Of a DNA stretch of 64,000 nucleotides, positions 38,901 through 47,182 are shown one piece after another; position 1 is the stretch's first letter; each line of letters begins with the position of its first letter. Location of the stretch: assembly GCF_001465875.1 (NCBI RefSeq), contig NZ_LN901322.1:124001-188000 (forward strand), given 5' to 3'. Under the pieces are notes generated by a model, which saw only the letters and a program-made list of their open reading frames with translations, made no database searches and had not been told where the DNA came from. This DNA is from Legionella saoudiensis. Its GTDB lineage: Bacteria; Pseudomonadota; Gammaproteobacteria; Legionellales; Legionellaceae. The position numbers were made by a program, and so were the translations under genes.

Positions 38901-39052
38901 GGTTATCAATACGAGAAGAATTACCTCTTGATAAGCGCGTAAAAGAAAATCCAACTCAAGAAATGAACCAACGTGTACAGGAGCAGACGACAGTCGCTAC
39001 TATAGGACAGCAAGAAGGAGAGCAAAAGCCTTCTGACTTAGGACTGTTCTAA
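35951..39052 (+). CDS. tandem double serine hydrolase (class C beta-lactamase/PBP-like)
   Basis: 1033 residues, no signal peptide, so probably cytoplasmic or exported by a non-Sec system. Two beta-lactamase-like domains in tandem. Domain 1: SLSK (Ser144, Lys147), Tyr motif YSN, HSG. Domain 2: SLSK (Ser604, Lys607), YSG, HWG. ASLSKPVFAY is almost identical in both, so the gene arose by internal duplication. Each domain has extra inserts such as DAVVLFDDKLYYVN, GQIVILKEDEQLTAYW and GQLSIILHKDKLFVAE, which look alike. Family enzymes include esterases, peptidases and beta-lactamases; substrate unknown. A secreted Legionella effector is possible. Confidence 0.85.
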   Translation: MSYAKMAELLLLDVMSKAQIPGVSIAFISSDGIISTQEQGLTEGCGLFAIPVDPLKCPFNKLGLGTKDAVVLFDDKLYYVNQTTQSVHQIQLNESNQSSYQKLRKSCTDTYKLADPQESELITTLTGLTPPTRVKPETVFGAASLSKPVFAYLVQKLIQSNATNQAEKGTGKFNLDKFNLSQFDLDTPLFHILPLEEFEIDGMKFDMSNTSAVVCAQALTARMVLSHTTGLAHGEMKFQFIPNPKEKDSKEKMHGYSNVGIVYLHQVIEKLTEANLETLAKNHVFDHCDMTHSTYEPPKAYHLLLHAEKEPLFDEMKPGQIVILKEDEQLTAYWLENGKIVNRSFPERVVPGILRQLPDKGKLSNNLELIEAVISQYGCKEPKPCAANTLRTTATDYAKFVKHLSHDNSIENPFVPHAFMTHDRGLAGAIGIARDKIPELILSHVAWGLGWGLQTNEKEDVVTAYHSGDMNDCRAWVAVNLKDKSAVVFFANSHNGHILAEHIIPSTIQIELASHYFFPKWGFARTLDELCGKTNNWGINPFPRPNPSKELTSSLGELQKRTNIPSIATAIISDRGVVTTQEVGVTNVNKPEEVTSSTVFEAASLSKPVFAYIVLKLAQKGLIDLDKPLHEYGDFGPLEMRADKNYKKLTARMILSHQAGLPNEFSSPESLKYVSEVGKQFDYSGVAYQFLGEIVEHITSKSLEALAQEEFANIGMTDSSFMPPTGCSLIKLSDEEEEPTPERIKKLLKDTLDVHGQLSIILHKDKLFVAERAVDGSVQITEKNSSQVEEKSLKEIKARFAQIPPFFWSKPIPVEARELPLVTTIFGHPPAHAATIAIGHDKDGSVNLKQKFYMVHPAGSLYTTTSDYAKFLKACVNDPYVRWEMFKPIVSSLRDKDTKAMSQGVSTDILDQISWGLGIGIQKNTDGTRIAFHWGDNGTGRNLAAINLTTDEAVVCLTNSENGPAVFREIAEPIVGDLSAIRQWLSIREELPLDKRVKENPTQEMNQRVQEQTTVATIGQQEGEQKPSDLGLF

Positions 39053-39055
39053 GTA

Positions 39056-40810
39056 TTAATTGAGTTGATCCGAAGGGTTTTTATCTGGTAAAAAGCCGCC
39101 AACCTGAGCATCCCACAGGATTTTGTACAAACCACCAAGCATCAATAGCTCTGTATGTGTACCGTCTTCGATAATATGTCCTTTATCAAATACTAAAATT
39201 CGGTCCATATGCAACAAAGTAGATAGGCGATGAGCAACGACCAAGGTTGTTTTTCCCTGCATCAACTCCCAAAGACTGTCTTGAATGTTGGATTCTGTAA
39301 TGGAATCCAGCTGAGACGTGGCCTCATCCAGGATTAAAATAGGCGCATTTTTTAAAATGGCACGAGCAATGGCAATACGCTGGCGCTGACCGCCTGAAAG
39401 CTTAACTCCGCGCTCTCCAACCAAAGCATCATAACCATGAGGTAACTTGCTAATGAATTCATGGGCATGAGCTTTCTGAGAGGCTAAAATGATTTCCTCA
39501 TCCGAAGCTCCTGTCCTGCCATAACGAATGTTATCCATCAGGCTTCGATGAAAAAGCATTGGGTCTTGGGGAATCATAGCAATCGCTTGACGTAAGCTAT
39601 CTTGGGTAATAGATTGAATGTCTTGGTCATCGATTAGAATTTGACCATCAACTACATCATAAAGTCGTAAGATTAGATTCACAAAGGTCGATTTACCTCC
39701 ACCAGAATAACCCACCAAACCCACTCTCTGCCCTGCTTCAATGACAACCGATTTATTCTGAAAAAGTGAATATCCCCCATGATAATTGAACTTAACCTTA
39801 TCAAAGACAATTTGGCCCTGATTAACGACAAGGTTTTTTGCATTTTTCTTGTCTAGTTTCTGGGGCATTTCCTCAAGCATTGCTAATGCTTGAGTGACGG
39901 CACCCCAATCAACAACAAAGTCTCTTAATTTATGTGATAGTTCAAAGACTGTATTAATAATATTGAAGTTAAGCATTACAACCAGCGCAAAATCTCCTGG
40001 GCTTAAGCTGTCTTTTTGGTAACCGAGAATCAAAAATACAATAAATCCAAAGGCATAAATTGAAGTAAAAAGACCTAAAATGGCATAAAGCCAGGTATGA
40101 TAAAAGCCGCCACGTTCAGCAATAGCAATAAAAGGCTTCTTTAAACGTTCAAAACGACCGAGCTCATATTGCTTGGTCGTAAAAGTTTTAACGCTTAGCA
40201 TATTACTTAGATAATCTGCGCAAAGACCAATAATATTTGCTTTTTCTTCAGAATATTCCTTATTCAAAATGATGCTTTGTCGCAATGAAAAAAAGGTGAT
40301 TAAAAAAAATAAAAGCACCCAGAGAGTTAATATCACCGCAAAAACTGGGGCAACAAAAAAGAGCAACACAAGAGAAATAGAAATGAGTATCAGAAAATAG
40401 CAAAACGGATTAATGAGAGTAAAAATAAGATGGGGCAAATGCTGAAATACATCATTTAGTTTGGAAGTTAAGCTTCCTGACAATTGATTCTGGAAAAAAC
40501 TATAAGGATAATCATAGAGACGTTTCATAAAATGTTCAGCGACATCCAGCCTAAATTTGGCAACGTAACGGGTCAAACAATAATCACTAAGAGTCCAGCT
40601 GCTGACCAGCATTATTTGCAAAAATCCATAGAATCCAGCAATAAGCCATAGATTTGTGTTTTGTCTTCCAGAAACCGTATCGATAAGTTGTTTGACCAAA
40701 AAAGGCTTTAATGTGTTATCAATAGTGATAAGACACATAGCAGCAAAAATGCCGAACAAATACCAACGGTACGGGATTGCTCTTTGAATAATAAATTTTA
40801 ATACACTCAT
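39056..40810 (-). CDS. ABC exporter (half-transporter), paralogue of 28925-30712
   Basis: 584 residues: six membrane helices over about 15-310, then an ATPase with GYSGGGKST (Ser replaced by Gly relative to the paralogue), LSGGQRQRIAIARAIL, ILDEATSQLD and VVAHRLSTLL. From about residue 330 to the end it is nearly identical to the exporter at 28925-30712, though it lies in the opposite orientation; the membrane half is more divergent. The end also shares 27 bp with a relic at 35797. Drug export is inferred. Confidence 0.92.
   Translation of the reverse strand: MSVLKFIIQRAIPYRWYLFGIFAAMCLITIDNTLKPFLVKQLIDTVSGRQNTNLWLIAGFYGFLQIMLVSSWTLSDYCLTRYVAKFRLDVAEHFMKRLYDYPYSFFQNQLSGSLTSKLNDVFQHLPHLIFTLINPFCYFLILISISLVLLFFVAPVFAVILTLWVLLFFLITFFSLRQSIILNKEYSEEKANIIGLCADYLSNMLSVKTFTTKQYELGRFERLKKPFIAIAERGGFYHTWLYAILGLFTSIYAFGFIVFLILGYQKDSLSPGDFALVVMLNFNIINTVFELSHKLRDFVVDWGAVTQALAMLEEMPQKLDKKNAKNLVVNQGQIVFDKVKFNYHGGYSLFQNKSVVIEAGQRVGLVGYSGGGKSTFVNLILRLYDVVDGQILIDDQDIQSITQDSLRQAIAMIPQDPMLFHRSLMDNIRYGRTGASDEEIILASQKAHAHEFISKLPHGYDALVGERGVKLSGGQRQRIAIARAILKNAPILILDEATSQLDSITESNIQDSLWELMQGKTTLVVAHRLSTLLHMDRILVFDKGHIIEDGTHTELLMLGGLYKILWDAQVGGFLPDKNPSDQLN
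39087..39113. repeat. 27-bp direct repeat flanking the serine-hydrolase gene (copy 2)
   Basis: Identical to 35828-35854; this copy is inside the intact exporter gene. Confidence 0.85.
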
Positions 40811-41120
40811 AGTATCTTCTTATCTATAGCCCCAATATACTCATCTTGTTATTAGAATAGTTATAAAAATTGAAAATGGGGTGGGTTTGAATTTCTGCGA
40901 CTCTTACATTTTATCGTCATTTTTTATTTGCTCAATGCCTGATAAGGTTTATTTGAGCTTGTTTCTTGCTCTTAACATGAATCGCTTTTAGTGTTGCTTC
41001 TGAGTTTGGCTACATCAATTGAAACAGCATTAAAATTAGCAAAAATGGTCAAAGTATATCTACATAAATAAGATAACATGGTTTGTGTAAATAGTTTGAT
41101 GGTTTTAAATTGAGGAAAGC
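40811..41120. other. divergent promoter region of exporter and AraC gene
   Basis: 310 bp between divergent genes. No gene or strong repeat seen; AT-rich, so promoters for both sides are expected here. GAGGAAAGC before ATG 41121 is a good ribosome site. Confidence 0.4.
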
Positions 41121-41966
41121 ATGAATTACAAGCAACAATTAGAAAAAGTAATTGAGTTTATCGGCAAACATCTTGATGAAAAGCTTGATTTGACTCAATT
41201 GAGTTATATTGCCTGCTTTTCAAAATATCATTTTCATCGTTTATTTACTGCTTATACGGGTTTATCACTACAACAATATATTCGGTGGCTTCGTTTAAAA
41301 CGAGCAGCCCATCAATTAATCGTAGATAGGAATAAAACCATTATTGAAATTGCAATAAGTGCGGGATTTGAATCTCATGAAGCATTTACTCGTGTATTTA
41401 AACAAAGCTGTGGACTGAGTCCTAGTGAGTTTAGGCTGCATTCAAATTGGAGTTTTTGGGAGCGTCCACCGTATTTATTGCCAAACCAGGGTAATATTAT
41501 GAATGTATTGATTAAAGAAATACCTGCTAGACGTTTAGCGATTATTGAACATCGAGGTACGCCTGAAAAATTAGGTGAAAGTGTTAACCAGCTAATTGAT
41601 TGGGCAAAATCTCAATCAATTAACTTAAAGCCAAAAGCAGGAGAAGCGTTTGGTTTTGCTTACGACGATCCTAAGACAACAGAGCCTTCCGATTTTCGTT
41701 TTGACTTAGCGATTACTGTACCAGAACAAATAAAACTTGAGGGTAATATCGTTGAAAGACGTTTACCTGCAGGACGTTATGCTGTAGCAACGCATAAAGG
41801 AACACGAGATACTATTAGTGATACCGTTTATAGTTTATATCGTGATTGGTTGCCAAGCTCCGATGAACAGCTGGGTGATTTGCCCTGTATTTTTTGCTAT
41901 TACAACTTTGATCATGAAGTTTCTGAGACAGAACTGCTTACAGAATGTTGGCTGTTATTAGCATAA
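41121..41966 (+). CDS. AraC-family regulator with GyrI-like ligand domain
   Basis: 281 residues. N-terminal AraC/XylS double helix-turn-helix (LTQLSYIACFSKYHFHRLF; IIEIAISAGFESHEAFTRVF, PSEFR). Residues about 120-281 form a GyrI-like effector-binding domain (IKEIPARRLAIIEHRG, RRLPAGRYAVATHKG). This Rob/SbmC-like layout is typical of regulators that bind drugs or toxic compounds; it may control the adjacent divergent exporter, which is inference. The stop is followed by a hairpin terminator. Confidence 0.88.
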   Translation: MNYKQQLEKVIEFIGKHLDEKLDLTQLSYIACFSKYHFHRLFTAYTGLSLQQYIRWLRLKRAAHQLIVDRNKTIIEIAISAGFESHEAFTRVFKQSCGLSPSEFRLHSNWSFWERPPYLLPNQGNIMNVLIKEIPARRLAIIEHRGTPEKLGESVNQLIDWAKSQSINLKPKAGEAFGFAYDDPKTTEPSDFRFDLAITVPEQIKLEGNIVERRLPAGRYAVATHKGTRDTISDTVYSLYRDWLPSSDEQLGDLPCIFCYYNFDHEVSETELLTECWLLLA

Positions 41967-41979
41967 TGCTGGTTTATAC

Positions 41980-42010
41980 GGCAACTACTAAAAATTAATT
42001 AGTAGTTGCC
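41980..42010 (+). terminator. hairpin after the AraC-type gene
   Basis: A perfect 11-bp stem, GGCAACTACTA and complement, can be extended by one or more A-T pairs around an A-rich loop. It sits 14 bp after the stop codon. The T-run afterwards is weak. Confidence 0.65.
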
Positions 42011-42152
42011 CCAATAATTTAGCAATAAGAATTTACTTCTTGTATTTGATCTTCTATTTTCTTAGCTACAGAGCTTTTCAGTCCTCTCATTTTGCATGAT
42101 ATTGAAGCTAGGGTAAAATAAAAGTCTATTACAAAATACAATCCTTAAAATA

Positions 42153-43661
42153 ATGACTATCGAACAAAATGAATTAGAGATCAGAAATAAGTCACATCAA
42201 AGCTTCGTATGGGGACAACCTATCCCGCTTTCTCCAATCTTAGCCCCTGACTGTCCTTATCCAGTTGAGGCACTTCCCTTAATTGTTAGAAAAGCCGTAG
42301 TGGACTATCAACAATATGGACAGCAACCGCTACCTTTAATTGCATGCAGCGCCTTGGCTAATATGTCTCTATCATGCCAATCTCTTGCCAATGTAGCACG
42401 AGACAACTATTTAATTAGTCCTGTATCGCTTTATTTTTTAATTGCCAGCGGCTCTGGTACTCGAAAAACTGCTGCAGACAATGTTTTTTCGAAAGCAGCG
42501 CGTCACTGGGAGACACTTATTCGTAAAAGGCGTGAACCTGAAGTGTTATCAGCGCTAACGCAACACCAAGTATGGCAAATGGAAAAAGACAGTTTATTCT
42601 CCCAAATCAAACGTGCAACTTATACGGGAGAAGATTCTGATTATGCCAAAGAAATGCTCGATGAATTAATTCATCAAGAACCGGAAATTCCTTTGCAACC
42701 TACTCTTTATTTTGAAGATGCTACCCAAGAAGCACTGGCTATTCATTTGGCCCAAGGCTGGCCTTCTGCATCCTTATGGTCTGATGAGGCAGGCATCATC
42801 TTAGGTAGCCATAGCATGCAAGGCAATCCGACTCGTTTTGTAGCTTTGCTTAATCGTTTGTGGGACGGCAAGACGTTTACGGCTCATCGTAAAACAACGC
42901 AAGGATTTACCATTGAAAATCGACGTTTAACACTTAACTTGATGATGCAACCACTTATATTACAACAACTTACCAAGAAAGCATCAGGTATTAGTCGACA
43001 AAGCGGGTTTTTAGCTCGTTGCCTGATGGCTTATCCTGCCAACAGCATGGGAAATCGATTTTACCAAGAGCCGCCTGCCTCTTTACATTCTCTAACCCAT
43101 TATGAGCAACGTGTCACTGCCTGCTTAAACCAGTCAGAACAATTAAGCCATCAAGGTTGTATTCAACTTCCATTGTTGAAAATGAGTGTTGCAGCAAAAC
43201 AACAATGGATTTTATTTTTTAATGCTGTAGAAGCTGGGTTAAAACCTCAAGGCCAGTGGGTCGATGTCGTTGACTTCGCGTCAAAAGCGGCTGAAAATAC
43301 AGCGCGGCTTGCAGCACTTTTTCATCTCTTTGAAGGACGCCATGGGGATATTAGTGTAGAGCATACTGAAAATGCCATTGAAATAATTAGTTGGCATTTG
43401 CAAGAAGCACGACGAATTATGCCTACTGAAACCGTTTCTTTGCAGTTTTCCGATGCCCTAAAACTTATGGACTGGTTTATTGAAAAAAATATTAGTTCAA
43501 CAACCTTACGAACTATTCAACAATTAAGTCCATTGCGAGATAAAATAAAACGCGACCAAGCGGTTGAATTATTAGTGGAGCACAATCAAATACGTATTGT
43601 AAAATCAGGTTCAAAAACGATGGTGGAAGTGAATCCACGCGCATGCAAAGTGCCAACATGA
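42153..43661 (+). CDS. DUF3987 (YfjI-like, P4-type) protein
   Basis: 502 residues. DUF3987 proteins are phage/ICE-associated P-loop-like proteins related to E. coli YfjI. Recognisable features: PIPLSPILAPDCPYPVEALP, a degenerate nucleotide loop LIASGSGTRKTAADNVF where classical P-loops have GKS/T, LWSDEAGIILGSH and NRLWDGKTFTAHRKT. The ribosome site is weak. Presence of this gene suggests a mobile element once inserted here; 3.6 kb downstream lies the GTAGCA repeat array. Function unknown. Confidence 0.8.
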   Translation: MTIEQNELEIRNKSHQSFVWGQPIPLSPILAPDCPYPVEALPLIVRKAVVDYQQYGQQPLPLIACSALANMSLSCQSLANVARDNYLISPVSLYFLIASGSGTRKTAADNVFSKAARHWETLIRKRREPEVLSALTQHQVWQMEKDSLFSQIKRATYTGEDSDYAKEMLDELIHQEPEIPLQPTLYFEDATQEALAIHLAQGWPSASLWSDEAGIILGSHSMQGNPTRFVALLNRLWDGKTFTAHRKTTQGFTIENRRLTLNLMMQPLILQQLTKKASGISRQSGFLARCLMAYPANSMGNRFYQEPPASLHSLTHYEQRVTACLNQSEQLSHQGCIQLPLLKMSVAAKQQWILFFNAVEAGLKPQGQWVDVVDFASKAAENTARLAALFHLFEGRHGDISVEHTENAIEIISWHLQEARRIMPTETVSLQFSDALKLMDWFIEKNISSTTLRTIQQLSPLRDKIKRDQAVELLVEHNQIRIVKSGSKTMVEVNPRACKVPT

Positions 43662-43709
43662 GTTGTTTAATACTTTTAACTTTATCACACCAATTTACAG
43701 GAGAAACTC

Positions 43710-44285
43710 ATGCCCTTTAACATGCTAAAAGAATGGTTGAACAAGGAAAAAGAAAGAGGAATTGAGGACCCTGCCTGTGCTGTTTTAAGTACTTGTAGCA
43801 GCTCTGGTGAACCTCATAGTCGAGTGGTTGCCATTCGGGAAATTGAAACAGAGAGTCTTTTATTTTTTACGCAGCAAAAAACACGCAAGGTTGCTGAATT
43901 ATTAAATAACCCTAAATCCTGTTTAAATTTTTTATTTGCGATGCAGAACCGACAAGTTATTTTAGAAGGTACAGCAATACCAATTTCTCAAGAAGAAAAT
44001 GAAGCTTTTTGGAGTACTCTTCCTCGTGAACGCCAATTGAGATTCTCTGCTTATGCTCCTACTTCAGGACTTGTCATTAAAGATTTAAACCAATTGGAAA
44101 CCAGGAAAAAAGAATTGAGTGATCAATTTGCAGGACTTCCTATCCCTATGAGCGAGTATTATTTCGGTTTTCGCTTTATCCCAAAAACATGGATTTTCTA
44201 CACGGTCGGCTCTATTTCTTTTTCTGAAGTAATTCGCTATACGAAGATAGAAGATTCTTGGAAATCAGAATTAATTTCCCCATAG
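43710..44285 (+). CDS. pyridoxamine 5'-phosphate oxidase family protein
   Basis: 191 residues, PNPOx split-barrel flavoprotein. Motifs: PHSRVVAIREIETESLLFFT, KTRKVAELLNNPKSCLNF, WSTLPRERQLR and FRFIPKTWIFYT. Resembles PdxH but shorter than the classic enzyme and lacking the typical C-terminal WxxxRLxP ending, so it may be a PdxH-like FMN enzyme with another substrate. A GGAG ribosome site precedes it and it is followed after 8 bp by the next gene. Confidence 0.75.
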   Translation: MPFNMLKEWLNKEKERGIEDPACAVLSTCSSSGEPHSRVVAIREIETESLLFFTQQKTRKVAELLNNPKSCLNFLFAMQNRQVILEGTAIPISQEENEAFWSTLPRERQLRFSAYAPTSGLVIKDLNQLETRKKELSDQFAGLPIPMSEYYFGFRFIPKTWIFYTVGSISFSEVIRYTKIEDSWKSELISP

Positions 44286-44293
44286 GTGATATC

Positions 44294-44605
44294 ATGTACA
44301 TGCTTTGTTTTTGTGTTCCAGAAACACATTTAGAAATTGTTAAAAATGCTATTTTTGCTACAGGCGCAGGAAGTGTTGATCATTATCAACATTGTGCTTG
44401 GCAAACATTGGGTGAGGGGCAATTTATGCCATTACCTGGCAGCCATGCTTTTATTGGAGAAATCAATCAGCTTGAAAGAGTACCTGAATATAAAGTAGAA
44501 ATTATCTGTACTGAAGAGCAAATCAAAGCTGCTGTTGCAGCCTTAAAGAAGGCTCATCCATATGAATCACCTTCTTATCAGGCTTTCCGTTTTGAGATGT
44601 TATAA
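44294..44605 (+). CDS. NIF3-like / YqfO-C small protein
   Basis: ATG 44294 chosen (AGGTGAT upstream); 103 residues. Motifs YMLCFCVPETHLEIVKNAIF, AGSVDHYQHCAWQTLGEGQF, and C-terminal LKKAHPYESPSYQAFRFEML fit the YqfO C-terminal (CutA-like) domain that is inserted in NIF3/DUF34 proteins and also occurs alone. A metal or cofactor role is only guessed. Confidence 0.75.
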   Translation: MYMLCFCVPETHLEIVKNAIFATGAGSVDHYQHCAWQTLGEGQFMPLPGSHAFIGEINQLERVPEYKVEIICTEEQIKAAVAALKKAHPYESPSYQAFRFEML

Positions 44606-44680
44606 ACAACATTGAGAAGTGCGGCGATAATCACCTGCCTATAATTGAAGTTTCTTATTAATTCTTCTTCTATCCAGTAA

Positions 44681-45025
44681 TTAATTTATGCTGTTATAAG
44701 TATCATGAGTAATATAGCGAGAACCGCAATCTTTTCCTGTCGCATCATCTGATTGATGATTGATTAATCCAATCACATCGATGTGATTTTTTTCTTGATC
44801 AAAATTACCAACCACACTATAAATTGAGCCACATTGCTCATAAACAACACTAAATGTCAGTGTATTCCCTGTCCATAGTCCAGTAATGAGTTGCCTTTGG
44901 CCAATAATTTGCTGACATTCTTTGGAAGCTACTGCTGTTGTAAAATAGCCCTCAAGCTGATTATTAGGCAAAAGCGTCAATTCAAGAATTGAGTCACGTT
45001 GATTTTTAAATTTTTTTGATAGCAT
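44681..45025 (-). CDS. avidin-like protein, biotin pocket altered
   Basis: 114 residues, no signal peptide. Motif order matches the avidin beta barrel: KNQRDSILEL (streptavidin Asn23 and Ser27 equivalents Asn8, Ser12), LEGYFTTAVA, LITGLWTG, CGSIYSVVGNF and HDTY (streptavidin Asp128 equivalent Asp108). The Trp residues that line the biotin site are absent (positions equivalent to W79, W92, W108 and W120 are other residues). So the fold is likely but biotin binding is doubtful. Cytoplasmic location is unusual for the family. Confidence 0.7.
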   Translation of the reverse strand: MLSKKFKNQRDSILELTLLPNNQLEGYFTTAVASKECQQIIGQRQLITGLWTGNTLTFSVVYEQCGSIYSVVGNFDQEKNHIDVIGLINHQSDDATGKDCGSRYITHDTYNSIN

Positions 45026-45081
45026 TGTTATAGTCCTTTTAATTAATTCAGCGGTAGTATAATCACTAGGATTTTGAATTT

Positions 45082-45708
45082 TTATCCGGAAAATGACGGA
45101 TAGACGCGGGAAAAAGTCGCTATTAATTCTGCTCTGGTGCTGACCCCTAGTTTGTATTTCGCATTACCAAGATGAGTTTCTACTGTTCGAGGTGAAATAA
45201 TTAATTGTTTCGCAATTTTTTTATCAGTAAATCCTTTAGACAAATAATAAAGGCATTCTCTTTCGCGAGCACTTAAAGCAGCAATACCATGCAATTGTGG
45301 TAATGCAATACTGAATCCGATTAATCCTATTAATTCGCTAGAACTGTCAACAAGAGGAGATTTTTTAGTAAGGATATTAACGTAAGTTCCATCGTGTCGA
45401 ATAATTTGCTCGTAATGGCTTTGGCTCTGCCTGGCTTCTATCACCGACCTATCATTGTTACGTAGTTGTGTAGCATACTCATGCCAAGAAAAATCAGTAT
45501 CAGTTTTATTAGTGATTTCTCCAAGTGAACTATAGCCCGCTGAACGGCTGATAAAAAAAGCATTTGCCCAAAGATAACGGCCCAATTTATCTTTGATAAA
45601 AATAGGAGCTTCAATTAAGTCATAAGTAGTTAAAGTTAATGAATTTGAATAAAGCACTTGATCTAAAGTAGGCTCATATTTTTCTTTTTCTATATGATGA
45701 TGGGTCAT
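45082..45708 (-). CDS. PAS-LuxR transcriptional regulator
   Basis: 208 residues: an N-terminal PAS-like domain (LIEAPIFIKDKLGRYLWANAF; IIRHDGTYVNILTKKS) and a C-terminal LuxR/NarL helix-turn-helix (LSARERECLYYLSKGFTDKK; SPRTVETHLGNAKYKLGVST). Legionella species have several PAS-LuxR regulators. Weak ribosome site. The intergenic repeat array lies immediately upstream, so it may respond to or act on that array. Confidence 0.85.
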   Translation of the reverse strand: MTHHHIEKEKYEPTLDQVLYSNSLTLTTYDLIEAPIFIKDKLGRYLWANAFFISRSAGYSSLGEITNKTDTDFSWHEYATQLRNNDRSVIEARQSQSHYEQIIRHDGTYVNILTKKSPLVDSSSELIGLIGFSIALPQLHGIAALSARERECLYYLSKGFTDKKIAKQLIISPRTVETHLGNAKYKLGVSTRAELIATFSRVYPSFSG

Positions 45709-46352
45709 AGAAATTATTTAAAGAAAGCTGAATTTTGGTGATTTTAGCATCGTTCAAACCCCGATTACAGTCAGAATTTACATAACAAATTACATCGCTA
45801 CATTTGCTACACTTTCTTGGTTAGTAATCTGTATTGCCTTGATAAAGGTGAGTATAAAAGGATTGTGGCGCTATCTCTGTATCAAAATACCCTGCAAAAA
45901 TGTAGCAATGATAACGCTACATAACCGCTACTCTTTGCTACATCACACAATCCCAAATAAAATGCTCGCGCAATTTCGTTTTTTACTATTTTCCTTTTTT
46001 ATAAAAAATTATTATAAATAAGGAACTCTTTGCAAAAAATGGTGGTGCGTAAAAATGAACAACTTAAGATAATCCAGTCCAGAACTGAAGACGTCCTCTT
46101 TTGTCTATTTCAGGATGTGTTTTGCAGCATTTAAAATGTAGCATGTAGTAGCAATAAAGTAGCATCTTTTTTGCTACAAATAATTGTTCGCATTTGTAAC
46201 AGAAAAAATGCATTACTCTATGATTTCATAGATAATTTCATCTAGATGGTTTGAATGATTTGATGATCGTGTAGCAATGTAGCAGAATACCTGGAAATGA
46301 CTGATCTTACTGAAATAATACTAATGACAAATATAGTCTCCTTCCCTGCTAT
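45709..46352. repeat. array of twelve GTAGC(A/G) hexamers in the intergenic region
   Basis: In 640 bp without a gene, GTAGCA or its complement TGCTAC occurs at 45805, 45902, 45936, 46139, 46148, 46159, 46172, 46271 and 46279, and GTAGCG/CGCTAC at 45796, 45915 and 45926. Several are extended to TGTAGCA. They form clusters of two, four, four and two, in both orientations. About 0.5 copies would be expected by chance. Likely multi-site protein binding (iteron- or regulator-type); no function known. Confidence 0.8.
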
Positions 46353-47182
46353 CTAGGCTAACTTTATTAAGGCGCAAGGATCTTTTAGATTTATTGATAA
46401 TTTTTGATCGATAATTCTACTTAATATAAAATCAGCACAGGGTTTTACAAGCACATTAATATCATCCCAATATTCATCTTCCAAACCAATGCATATGTGT
46501 TTCGCTCTGTTCATCACGGGCTGATACATTTTAGGTAGACGATCAATCACCCAATCGGCGGCTATAGGTTTCGATCGAATCTCATTAGTTTCTAATGTAC
46601 TCCAAATCCGTGCATAGGTTAGTAATACATTTCGAGTGTCCTGTTCAAGTTCCGCTAAAAGTCTATCAAGATCATGAAGCATCGCTTTTAAAAAGTCGCA
46701 ATATGGGACCGGATCTAATAGTTGCTAGGGCTTTCCCCCATCAATGTATGACTCTTCAATAAGACCTGCGTGACAATCAGCGCAAGATCCGGCATTGCAC
46801 GATCAGACCATGGTTCAAAATTTCCCATTTCAAATGATGAGCGAAGCCATTCGCCATATTGAAAATCAAAAAGGGGTGGATAAATCCAAGGATTAATTGC
46901 GACCCTTTCCACAAGGGTCATTTCTATAGGTGGCTTCGTACTTTTCATGTAAATGCCTGATATTTGGAGTAGATGGTTAGTCAACTCCATCTTTTCTTTT
47001 GACGTTGTGGTACGATTTGTTACAACAAAAAAATCAATGTCACTGTATTTTTGCAAACCACCTACAAGATAAGAACCATAAAGATAAACTCCCAAAAGAT
47101 CTGCGCCTAAAATCTTTGTTAGTACCTCAAGACATTCATTGAGTTGTTGCTTTACATTACTGTTGTTTTCCATCATTAACAC
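46353..47182 (-). pseudogene. aadA-like aminoglycoside adenylyltransferase, frameshifted
   Basis: From 47182, the first frame encodes the nucleotidyltransferase core (LLGVYLYGSYLVGGLQKYSD, EMTLVERVAINPW, FQYGEWLRSSFE, PDLALIVTQVLLKS) then hits a stop at 46715. Shifting one base near 46727 gives LLDPVPYCDFLKAMLHDL and continues to 46353 (DTRNVLLTYARIWSTLETNE, EIRSKPIAADWVIDRLP), the AadA C-terminal helices. The restored protein of about 275 residues would match spectinomycin/streptomycin adenylyltransferases. The stop is real in this sequence. Confidence 0.75.

Noticed and set aside
45839..46021. 60-codon ORF in the GTAGCA array region
   Set aside because: No ribosome site, no homology signal, and it lies across repeat sites; treated as chance.
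45796..46284. CRISPR array
   Set aside because: Repeats are only six to seven bases, in both orientations and at irregular spacing; there are no regular spacers or cas genes.
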